Below are positions 8,363 through 16,133 of a stretch of 25,581 bases of DNA, one piece after another; positions within the stretch are counted from its first letter, which is position 1, and every line of letters begins with the position of its first letter. Origin of the DNA: Coprobacillus sp. CAG:605 (GTDB lineage: Bacteria > Bacillota_I > Bacilli_A > RF39 > UBA660); contig HF998248.1 in NCBI GenBank assembly GCA_000433255.1, forward strand, positions 1 to 25,581. The letters are read 5' to 3'. The position numbers and the translations under genes were made by a program. Under the pieces are notes generated by a model. It did no database searches. It saw only the letters and a list, made by a program, of their open reading frames with translations, and was not told where the DNA came from.

Positions 8363-10867
8363 TTATTCATCATCATCACCAAAGAAATCATCAAAAAATT
8401 CATCATCACTAATAACATTATTATTAAATACTACCGAATCAACATCAACATTTATTTTTGGTTTATCTTGACTATCTAAAACATTATTTTTTACTTCTTC
8501 ATGTTTTTCTTCTACTTTTGGTGTAGGTATTTCTACCTTAGTAGGTTCTTTAACTTCTGTCTTAGGTAATTGATAATTATCAATACTTGGTAAGTCAAAG
8601 TTAAAGCTACTTTGATTTATTCTTGGCTTTGGCTCTACTTCAACTGTTTTTGGTTGAACTTGCACTACTGGTTCTGGTTGAATTATTTTTGTCTCTTTAA
8701 TTGGTGTAGAAGCTACTGGCTTAATTATTGGTTTAATTTGAGGTTCTGGCTCTACTACATTATTAGCAAGTGGTTTTTCGATTTCTTTTAAGACAGTATC
8801 AATATCCGGTGTTGGAATATTTATATTTGCGGTATCAGTTTCTGATTTAGGTTCTAAAGTAGGAGTTGAAACCAAAGTATTACTTGCTTCTTGTTTTTTC
8901 TTCTCCTCTTCTTTAGCTTTAGCTTCTTCAGCATCTAATTCAGCAATTTTTCTATCTATATCACGCATCATAGCGTCTAAATCCAAATTAGTACTAAAAG
9001 GACTACTAGATTTAGGTGCCGTATCAAATGGATTAGGCGTTGAACCACCAAATGGACTTGCCATATCGCCAAACGGACTCATTCCCCCACCAAATGGATT
9101 CATAGGATTAAATCCACCACCCATTGGATTATTATTACCCTCAGCCATCATTTTTTCTTTTTTCTTTTCTTTTACAAATGTCTTAATATCAAATATTTCT
9201 ACTGGTTTAGTTGGCCTTGTAGGAAATGAAGCTTCTTGGATTGTATATCCCCAGTTAACTTGCTCATTCATCGGTAATTTAGTTTTAAATGGACTTTTAC
9301 GTAAACGCATAAGGATAGCTTCACCAAATTTAAGCTTTTGTAAATCAGTTACAGTTACTAATGGTGTAGAAGCTGTTTTATCTTTTTCTTTAGATTTTAC
9401 TTCACCACACATCTTACTAATTTCTTCTAAAGCCGCAAGCTCAGTTGAAATTAAATAAATTGTATTACCACAGTTACCACGAATTACCTCTGCAACTTCT
9501 TTACCATAAACATCATTTAATTGGGCAAAGTTTTGAATAATAAAGGTAAAACGCATCCCTCTTGAACGAGCTGCTGTAACCATAGAATCTACATCTTTTA
9601 ATGGTGGCATGTTAGCAAACTCATCTAAAATAAAGTTCGTTCTAATTGGTAATCTACCACCATTTTCTTGAGCAACATCAATTAATGTTTCATAACATTG
9701 TTTAATAAATATTGTTGCTAAAGCATGGTATGTTGTTTTTTCATCATGAATTACAATAAATACTGCTGTTTTTTGTTTTCCAATATCTAAAAGACTAAAA
9801 TCACTATGACTTAACATTTCTGATAGGTTTTCACGTGAAGCGAAAAGACGGATTTTTTGTCTAAATGTCGACATGATACCACCCTTAGTTTCACTTGGAG
9901 CATTAATTGTATTAGAAGCAAAGATATAAGGAGATGAAGCTTCACCTTTCATAGTAAAGTATTCTTTAGTATAGTTAGATGCTCCTAATCTTTCTTCACC
10001 AACTGTTGACATAACACTAATAGAGTTAATATTAATTTCATCTTCTTTAGCATCTTGGAATAATCCTAGTGCTAAACCTGAGAAGAAGTCAGCTGCACTC
10101 TTTTCCCAGAATGGTTCCCCTTTATTATTAGGGTCATACAAAATATTTAAAGCAACATCATCTAGTAACTCTGTTGATTTATCTTTATTACCCATTTTTT
10201 GATATTGATAAGGTAATGTTAATGGGTTCCAAGCATTACCATGACTTGGATCACGGAAGTTAAGAACAATAACATTATATCCTAACTCTTTTAATCTATT
10301 AGCCGCCGAAGTATAAAGTTCACCCTTAGGGTCAGTAATAATCATTGACTCCCCCTTTTTAGCTAATAAATTAACTAAAGGTTTAACAATACATCTTGAT
10401 TTACCCGAACCAGAAGAACCAATTACTAAGGTATGGTATTCACCATTATCTACCCAAATTTGATTTTTCTTCATATCGATGGCAAGAGGAACTCCCGCTG
10501 CATTAGTTTTTTCATCAGTTGTAGTAACAGCCTCAACATCTCTATCTGTTTTAATTTCTTTATCCTTAGCCCATCTAGCATAGCCTTTTTCTTCTTTATC
10601 TCTTACATCAAGCCCAGGTCGTCCCTTTTCTTTTTCAAAGATATAAGATGATACTGAAGAAAATATCATTATCATAGCTATAACAAATAGCATTAAAGTA
10701 ATGCCTATAAACTTAGGTCCAAAGGCAGGAAATGGGTTTAATCCCCAAAGTTTTCCTTCAGCCCCAAAAGTTGTAAAATTCATTACCCCAATGGCACATA
10801 AATATAGTAAAAATACACTAAAAACAACAAATATTATTAAATCTTTTGATGATATTCTAAATTTCAT
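8363..10867 (-). CDS. VirD4/TraG-type coupling ATPase of a type IV secretion system
   Basis: Coupling proteins sit in the inner membrane and feed DNA or protein substrates to the T4SS channel. This 834-aa protein has two N-terminal transmembrane helices (about 8-30 and 52-77), Walker A GSSGSGKS (150-157), ITDPKGELY (about 177-185), and Walker B FILDEFANMPPL (412-423). ARSRGMRFTFIIQNFAQL and a region rich in RGNCGN follow. Residues 590-834 form a low-complexity tail: first Gly/Met/Pro/Phe-rich repeats (NPMGGG, NPFGGG), then a coiled-coil Lys/Glu stretch, then a Pro/Glu/Val-rich segment ending in an acidic DDEFFDDFFGDDDE-like tip. Such tails often bind substrates. It is transcribed from its own promoter after the SpoIID-M23 gene. 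No relaxase gene is nearby. Confidence 0.93.
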   Translation of the reverse strand: MKFRISSKDLIIFVVFSVFLLYLCAIGVMNFTTFGAEGKLWGLNPFPAFGPKFIGITLMLFVIAMIMIFSSVSSYIFEKEKGRPGLDVRDKEEKGYARWAKDKEIKTDRDVEAVTTTDEKTNAAGVPLAIDMKKNQIWVDNGEYHTLVIGSSGSGKSRCIVKPLVNLLAKKGESMIITDPKGELYTSAANRLKELGYNVIVLNFRDPSHGNAWNPLTLPYQYQKMGNKDKSTELLDDVALNILYDPNNKGEPFWEKSAADFFSGLALGLFQDAKEDEININSISVMSTVGEERLGASNYTKEYFTMKGEASSPYIFASNTINAPSETKGGIMSTFRQKIRLFASRENLSEMLSHSDFSLLDIGKQKTAVFIVIHDEKTTYHALATIFIKQCYETLIDVAQENGGRLPIRTNFILDEFANMPPLKDVDSMVTAARSRGMRFTFIIQNFAQLNDVYGKEVAEVIRGNCGNTIYLISTELAALEEISKMCGEVKSKEKDKTASTPLVTVTDLQKLKFGEAILMRLRKSPFKTKLPMNEQVNWGYTIQEASFPTRPTKPVEIFDIKTFVKEKKKEKMMAEGNNNPMGGGFNPMNPFGGGMSPFGDMASPFGGSTPNPFDTAPKSSSPFSTNLDLDAMMRDIDRKIAELDAEEAKAKEEEKKKQEASNTLVSTPTLEPKSETDTANINIPTPDIDTVLKEIEKPLANNVVEPEPQIKPIIKPVASTPIKETKIIQPEPVVQVQPKTVEVEPKPRINQSSFNFDLPSIDNYQLPKTEVKEPTKVEIPTPKVEEKHEEVKNNVLDSQDKPKINVDVDSVVFNNNVISDDEFFDDFFGDDDE

Positions 10868-10894
10868 CTATTCAACACCCAATTTCTATTAATA

Positions 10895-10923
10895 ATTATA
10901 CTATATAAAATAGATAATATCTA
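10895..10923 (-). promoter_or_regulatory. Promoter of the VirD4-like gene, with overlapping palindrome
   Basis: On minus, TAGATA (-35, 10918-10923), a 17-base spacer and TATAAT (-10, 10895-10900). A perfect 15-base palindrome, ATAGATA-A-TATCTAT on plus (10910-10924), covers the -35 box and could be an operator. Confidence 0.6.
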
Positions 10924-10933
10924 TAACTTTATT

Positions 10934-13384
10934 TTAGAAAGCCAAATAGCTTCTAGGATTTACTAATTGTCCGCTTGTATTATACATTTCTAAATGTAAG
11001 TGGTTACCAGTAGAATCACCAGTCGAACCTACATAACCAATAACTTGACCAGCTTTAACAGTTGACCCTACACCAAGTCCTTCTTTAAATGCTGACATAT
11101 GGGCATACAATGTAGCCGTTCCATCACTATTTTGAATTTTTATATAATTTCCCCATGAATTATGATACTGACGATTTGTTATTGTTCCATCATGAACTGC
11201 TATTATTGGTGTTCCACCAGCTGCTGCAAAATCAGTACCTCTATGTGGTTTATATCCAATTCCTGGAGGTGCCCCAAATTCACAAGAAACATAACTATAA
11301 CTTTGAAGTGGCATTACAAATCCCGCTGCATTAGCAGTAACTCCACTAATTATTTCTGGTGCGCTATTTGAACCACTATCCCCACCAGTAGTATTTCCTG
11401 AAGATATATTACCACGATAATAATAATTTAATATTTTATCATAAGTATATCCTTGTACTGAAGCAAGGTAATAAGAACCATACTGACTCATTCCATTGCC
11501 ATGGCCCTTATTTGTCCCAGTATTACATACATAATTTTTATATATACTACTAACATTTTGTTCTACCCAATCAACTGGTATTTTCTGATTATTTTGTTTT
11601 AAAGTATAATAATTATCGTCTTTAGAAGACCAGCAGAATGCGTCATATTGTGTCGAAACTACCTTGCCATCTTGATATAATATTTCCCCAGCTGTCGCAG
11701 TTACGGCATCTATTATTTTTTGATTAGTTGTCGGTCTAAATACTTGGAAATTAGTACTATTTTCAATACTACATGTTCCATTATTTTCATTAGTATGTGT
11801 TAATAAATAACTTCTTGCTGCCACAGCAAATGCTTTATAAACTTCATCGTCATTAAAGCCACCTACTTCAGCAGCAACAACACCTGCTACATAATCTTCA
11901 AATTGATAAACACCCGCATAATCGCCATTAGTTATTTCAACATTGCTACAGTAGTTTACCACTTGGTCTTTATCCATACCACATATTTTAACAACTTCAA
12001 ATGAATCATCTTCAATTCTTAAGAATTCTTTAATTACTTTTTGATAATTAGCATTTTGTCCTGATAATATTGATTTATCAGCTTCATCAAAAGATATATT
12101 ATTATACATAATTATAGTCTTATTTTTATATGCACCAGCAGCCGTTATAATTTTTTTATCAGTTTCATCAAGAGTATCACTAATTTTTTTTTCTTCATCT
12201 GAAGAAGAATCAGGTACACTACTATCATCAGTAGCACTACTCATATCTATTGTTTTCAATTCTGTATAATGATTGTTTTTAGTTAAAGTACACGCTTTAT
12301 TAGCAGGATCTATTTTAGCATTATACATTAAGTCTTTATGTATTATTACAGTTGCAGCAGCATAAACATGATTACCATCGTATTCTCTAAAGTAATTATT
12401 CACTGCCCCTACTAGATATTCATCAAGAGTATATGTTCCAGCACTTATCCCATCTTCGATGATTACTGTATCGCATTGAGGTGTATTTACACATGTAATT
12501 CCATTTTCTTCATTTCTTAATGATGTAGCAATCATTACAACAAGCATTACAATAAATATAACTAAAATAATTGGTAAAAGAATTGGCAAGATTGGTAAGA
12601 TTATTTTAAGAAATATATTTGCAACTGCTTTACCGGTAACATTGCTTTTTTTATTACCAGAAAAGGGAGTTTTAATAACTTTATCATTATTTTTATTATC
12701 ATTATTATTTTCTTTTCCTGCATCATTTTGTTCTTCTTGATTCTCGGCTCCTAATTGGTCTTCAAATGTCTCTTCATCATATGAATTTTGCTGTGACATT
12801 GGCCTACGATTCCTAGAAGGATTTTTACTATTAGACCATGGATTATACGATTCCTTGTTTATATTATTTGACTGAGGGTTTGATTTTTGATTTGAAGCTT
12901 TAGGTTGCTGTTGACTTATACTATTATTACCATTAGAAGAAATTTGATTTCTTGAAATTGGTGATGCAGAATGTTGAGTTGCAGCTGGTGCTGATAAGTT
13001 TGGAGCCGAGCCTTGGCTAGAAATTGATGGAGTACCACTACCTGCATTAGCAGCGGCACCTATGCCTTTATCAGCTAAATCCATTGCACCACTATCGGCT
13101 AGTTTATTAGTAGCATTTTGTGTTATTTTACCAGCAGGATTAAATTTGTTCATTGTATTCATGGCATTACCAACACCACGAGTTAAACCTTGACCAACTT
13201 TTGAATTATTAACTACATCCCCTACTTTTGAACCTATCTTGGCACCAACAGCGCCACCTAAAGCCGCACCGGCAGCAGTAGCGCCACCCTTAACGGCAGT
13301 TTGAGCTAGACGTTGGTTAGAATCCACGTTATGCTGTTCTTGTTGTTCTTTGATTTGTTCATTATTATTTTGATTAGAATTCAT
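10934..13384 (-). CDS. T4SS cell-wall enzyme: tandem SpoIID domains plus M23 (LytM) peptidase
   Basis: The 816-aa protein has, in order: a cytoplasmic Gly/Ala/Asn/Gln-rich region (1-255); one transmembrane helix (about 258-287); a divergent SpoIID-like copy (about 303-430, TYTLDEYLVGAVNN); a well-conserved SpoIID domain (about 480-655, FEDYVAGVVAAEV with presumed catalytic Glu506, AFAVAARSYLL and GHGNGMSQYG); and a C-terminal M23 peptidase (690-812) with HRGTD (H714, D718), YAH (H762) and HLH (H795, H797). SpoIID is a lytic transglycosylase in endospore formers, and M23 enzymes cut peptide cross-links. Placed between virB4 and virD4, it most likely opens the wall for the channel, as VirB1 does elsewhere. 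The start has AAGGCGGTGG. Confidence 0.9.
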   Translation of the reverse strand: MNSNQNNNEQIKEQQEQHNVDSNQRLAQTAVKGGATAAGAALGGAVGAKIGSKVGDVVNNSKVGQGLTRGVGNAMNTMNKFNPAGKITQNATNKLADSGAMDLADKGIGAAANAGSGTPSISSQGSAPNLSAPAATQHSASPISRNQISSNGNNSISQQQPKASNQKSNPQSNNINKESYNPWSNSKNPSRNRRPMSQQNSYDEETFEDQLGAENQEEQNDAGKENNNDNKNNDKVIKTPFSGNKKSNVTGKAVANIFLKIILPILPILLPIILVIFIVMLVVMIATSLRNEENGITCVNTPQCDTVIIEDGISAGTYTLDEYLVGAVNNYFREYDGNHVYAAATVIIHKDLMYNAKIDPANKACTLTKNNHYTELKTIDMSSATDDSSVPDSSSDEEKKISDTLDETDKKIITAAGAYKNKTIIMYNNISFDEADKSILSGQNANYQKVIKEFLRIEDDSFEVVKICGMDKDQVVNYCSNVEITNGDYAGVYQFEDYVAGVVAAEVGGFNDDEVYKAFAVAARSYLLTHTNENNGTCSIENSTNFQVFRPTTNQKIIDAVTATAGEILYQDGKVVSTQYDAFCWSSKDDNYYTLKQNNQKIPVDWVEQNVSSIYKNYVCNTGTNKGHGNGMSQYGSYYLASVQGYTYDKILNYYYRGNISSGNTTGGDSGSNSAPEIISGVTANAAGFVMPLQSYSYVSCEFGAPPGIGYKPHRGTDFAAAGGTPIIAVHDGTITNRQYHNSWGNYIKIQNSDGTATLYAHMSAFKEGLGVGSTVKAGQVIGYVGSTGDSTGNHLHLEMYNTSGQLVNPRSYLAF

Positions 13385-13409
13385 TTTACCACCGCCTTAT
13401 AACAATTCT

Positions 13410-13418
13410 ATTTTAACA
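13410..13418 (-). promoter_or_regulatory. Possible extended -10 promoter of the SpoIID-M23 gene
   Basis: TGTTAAAAT on minus, an extended -10 element, lies 26 bases before the start codon and just after the terminator at 13431. The -35 region is only a T-tract. Confidence 0.45.
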
Positions 13419-13430
13419 TAAATTTTTATT

Positions 13431-13454
13431 AAAAAAAACAGCAAAATGTGCTGT
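13431..13454 (-). terminator. Terminator between virB4 and the SpoIID-M23 gene
   Basis: Minus-strand hairpin ACAGCA / TGCTGT with a 5-base loop, followed directly by eight T. It lies just after the virB4 stop at 13465. Confidence 0.8.
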
Positions 13455-13464
13455 CTTATGAGTT

Positions 13465-15252
13465 TTATAGACCTCCGCCTGACCCAAATGAATCAAGTTC
13501 TTCATTTGTACAAATAACATAGATTTGCATTCTTCTAGAACCACAGATAAATAATCCTTGTCCTTGATTATAACCTTTAATATTATTTTTCTCCGCCTCG
13601 TTTAAATCAATAAGTTTCCCTAAGTCATCAACGGCTTGTTTTCTTAAGCCCATTACTAAGTAGTAAGAAGCATTATCAAATATTGCTTTACCATGCATTA
13701 TTAAATTAGGTGCAGCAAAATCTGTTGGTTGTTGAGTAATAATTATAGTTCCACTATTATATTTACGAGAACGTCTTTGAATTTGGGCTAAGAATTCAGC
13801 ACCTAATTCATTACGTGATGATAATAATACATGAGCTTCATCAACACTTAATACTGATGTTGTATTCTTATCTAAACATAATCCCCAAGCATATTTTAAA
13901 ATATTAAAGAATATAGCATTTCTAATATTTTCATCACTATTCATTATTTCTTTAATGTTAAATACAACAAAATCGCTATTAATACTTAATGTTGTATGAC
14001 CATTAAAGTAATATCTTAATTCATTAGTAAATGGTCTAATTTTTAATTCTAATCTTTCTAAAATATCTCGTTCTCTAGTTTTATCTGGCATTGATAAGAT
14101 TTTACCACGAATTGTAGCATAAACATCATCAAATGTTGGATAATCAGCACTAGTTAATTTAGAAAAATCTGTATTAAAATCTATTTTAAATCTTTTATAT
14201 GTATCTTGAACAATTTCGCTAAACATCGTTAGAACATCTTCTTCAATATCTGGAGAATAATATTTTAAGAATGCCTTTAATGATTGTAACGCTCTAGTTA
14301 ATACTGTATAACCAAGTCCTTGAGCTAAATCTTCTTCGTCTGCATCAGCAACGACTTCTAGTGGGTTTATCATTCCATAAGCTCCACCTTTACCAAGGTC
14401 TAAGAAGTCGCCATTAAGGAACTTGGCCATATCTTCTAATTCACCTTCTGGGTCAATTGCAATTACCTTATAGCCATTTCTAATATGACTTCTTAATAAA
14501 AGTTTTGCTGCTGTTGATTTACCTGATCCAGAAGTACCTAAGATAATCATATTAGCATTATTTCTATTATGCTCTTTTTTTACTTGATACAAGAATTGAT
14601 TAAATAATACAACACCACCAGAGTAATCAACTCCAAATAGCATTGAGTTTCCAGCATCTTTAACACTATCAAAGACAAACGGATACATAGCTGCTAATGT
14701 TGGACTTGGAATTGGAGTACCAATTCTTTCTTCAATATCTTGTTTTGGAAATATTGGAAGTATTGATTTCAATACTTTTTCTTGTTCAAACATTAATGGA
14801 ATTCCTTGCATGCCCATAGCATCCAAGAAACTTCTAACATTCATTTTTTTGTTTTCCAAGTCTTCTTTAGAATCTCCCATTATCATTACATGCAATTGGA
14901 AATCAAAAATTCTTGATTGAGTTGCGGCTAGCATTTGAACAAATTGTTCTAATGATTCATAATCTTGTCTAATTCTTTCTTGAATTGTTCTATCATTTTC
15001 ATTTTGATAACGCATTTTTAAGTCAGCGATTTCCTTATTAATCATCTTAGACATTGTACTAAATTCAATTGGAATATGCTTAGCAACTACTTTAACACCA
15101 GCAATATTTGAAAGATCAGAAAGATAACCAATTGGAACATATTTTGGATAACTAATTATCGTAAATATAGTACAATATTTACCACTAATAATAAAATCTG
15201 TAACATTAAAGTTAATCCCCTTTGGTGCTAATTCACTTTTAATATTCAACAT
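13465..15252 (-). CDS. VirB4-like T4SS ATPase, ATPase-bearing part of a split gene
   Basis: VirB4 powers assembly and transport of type IV secretion channels. This 595-aa piece begins inside the VirB4 N-terminal domain and contains Walker A LGTSGSGKSTAAKLLL (about 238-253), Walker B VLSVDEAHVLL (467-477), RRSRKYNSGTIIITQQPTDF and the C-terminal SRRMQIYVICT. The ATG at 15252 shares its A with the TAA of the preceding gene (TAATG), typical of reinitiation. Together the two pieces total about 783 residues, close to a normal one-piece VirB4 of Firmicute conjugative elements. Both halves look intact, so I read this as a stable split rather than decay. A base error at the junction cannot be excluded. 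Confidence 0.92.
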   Translation of the reverse strand: MLNIKSELAPKGINFNVTDFIISGKYCTIFTIISYPKYVPIGYLSDLSNIAGVKVVAKHIPIEFSTMSKMINKEIADLKMRYQNENDRTIQERIRQDYESLEQFVQMLAATQSRIFDFQLHVMIMGDSKEDLENKKMNVRSFLDAMGMQGIPLMFEQEKVLKSILPIFPKQDIEERIGTPIPSPTLAAMYPFVFDSVKDAGNSMLFGVDYSGGVVLFNQFLYQVKKEHNRNNANMIILGTSGSGKSTAAKLLLRSHIRNGYKVIAIDPEGELEDMAKFLNGDFLDLGKGGAYGMINPLEVVADADEEDLAQGLGYTVLTRALQSLKAFLKYYSPDIEEDVLTMFSEIVQDTYKRFKIDFNTDFSKLTSADYPTFDDVYATIRGKILSMPDKTRERDILERLELKIRPFTNELRYYFNGHTTLSINSDFVVFNIKEIMNSDENIRNAIFFNILKYAWGLCLDKNTTSVLSVDEAHVLLSSRNELGAEFLAQIQRRSRKYNSGTIIITQQPTDFAAPNLIMHGKAIFDNASYYLVMGLRKQAVDDLGKLIDLNEAEKNNIKGYNQGQGLFICGSRRMQIYVICTNEELDSFGSGGGL

Positions 15253-15818
15253 TAAAACATCACCGTCCCAAAATTAGTTGTACTTCCACCATTTAAGAAG
15301 TTATCCAAAATCATTCTTAAATCGCTATTAGAAACCTGGAATGCATTTAACCCACAATTAGCAAGTCCCATGCTCAATGTTCTTAGTCGTTTTTGAATTA
15401 TATCCATTCTTTTTTCTTTAAATAGTAAAAAGTATTCTGTATCAACAACGTTATATTCAGCACCCATAAATGCATTAGCTTTATTTATGTCTTGCATGAT
15501 TAACTTTCTTTTTACATTGTCATTAGTCTTTTGATATAAGACTTGTAATTGTGCTAAATATGAATTGATATCGACTGGTCTATCAGCAATTGTTAACCAA
15601 AATTCGAAATCAATGGTATTATAAAAATTTCTTAATTGAGCAATAACATTATTTTGTGAAAGTTGATCTAAAATAAATATATTTTTAGGTTCAACTTTCA
15701 CACCACATACAAAATCCCCGTTTTCTAATTGAATCATACCATTTTGAATATTCTTTACCGGTAGCCAATCTTCACAATATTTACTAGTCTCATTTGTTTT
15801 AACGATCCCTGAAGACAT
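15252..15818 (-). CDS. N-terminal portion of split VirB4
   Basis: The 188-aa soluble protein has WLPVKNIQNGMIQLENGDFVCGVKVEP, FYNTIDFEFWLTIADRPVDINSYLAQL and FLLFKEKRMDIIQKRL. This matches the start of Firmicute VirB4 proteins, where this domain docks the ATPase to the VirB3/PrgI and membrane partners. It has no nucleotide-binding motifs. Its stop overlaps the start of the ATPase half by one base, and its own start lies inside the end of the PrgI-like gene (20-base overlap). This places prgI, virB4-N and virB4-C in one tightly coupled block. Confidence 0.85.
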   Translation of the reverse strand: MSSGIVKTNETSKYCEDWLPVKNIQNGMIQLENGDFVCGVKVEPKNIFILDQLSQNNVIAQLRNFYNTIDFEFWLTIADRPVDINSYLAQLQVLYQKTNDNVKRKLIMQDINKANAFMGAEYNVVDTEYFLLFKEKRMDIIQKRLRTLSMGLANCGLNAFQVSNSDLRMILDNFLNGGSTTNFGTVMF

Positions 15819-16116
15819 CTTTCACACACCAACCTTTCCATATGTATCTTCTTCTATTAGTATAGAAGCTTATTACATTACCTATTAACGTCATTACGTT
15901 ATGATAATTTGGTACAGGCATTACTAAGAACAATGTTACAAATAAAGGCATGCACATAAGCAATATTTGTGTAATGCTCGTTGAATTAAATATTAATAGC
16001 ATGAACATTGTTATAGTAGCACCGCTACCAAATATTATTAAATCCTTCCAAGTAAAGAAGCCAAATATTAATAATGACTTCTTTGAATTGGCCGGTATTA
16101 AATTATTATTTCCCAT
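15799..16116 (-). CDS. PrgI-family (VirB3-like) T4SS membrane protein
   Basis: The 105-aa protein opens with IPANSKKSLLIFGFFTWKDLIIFG and continues with two adjacent hydrophobic helices (about 28-50 and 52-70). It ends in VPNYHNVMTLIGNVISFYTNRRRYIWKGW. This layout is characteristic of PrgI-family proteins encoded immediately before VirB4 in Gram-positive conjugative elements, where they anchor VirB4 at the membrane. The gene lies between the VirB6-like gene (18 bases) and virB4-N (overlap), with a strong GGAGG site before its ATG. Confidence 0.9.
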   Translation of the reverse strand: MGNNNLIPANSKKSLLIFGFFTWKDLIIFGSGATITMFMLLIFNSTSITQILLMCMPLFVTLFLVMPVPNYHNVMTLIGNVISFYTNRRRYIWKGWCVKDVFRDR

Positions 16117-16133
16117 TTTATTCCTCCTTTATG

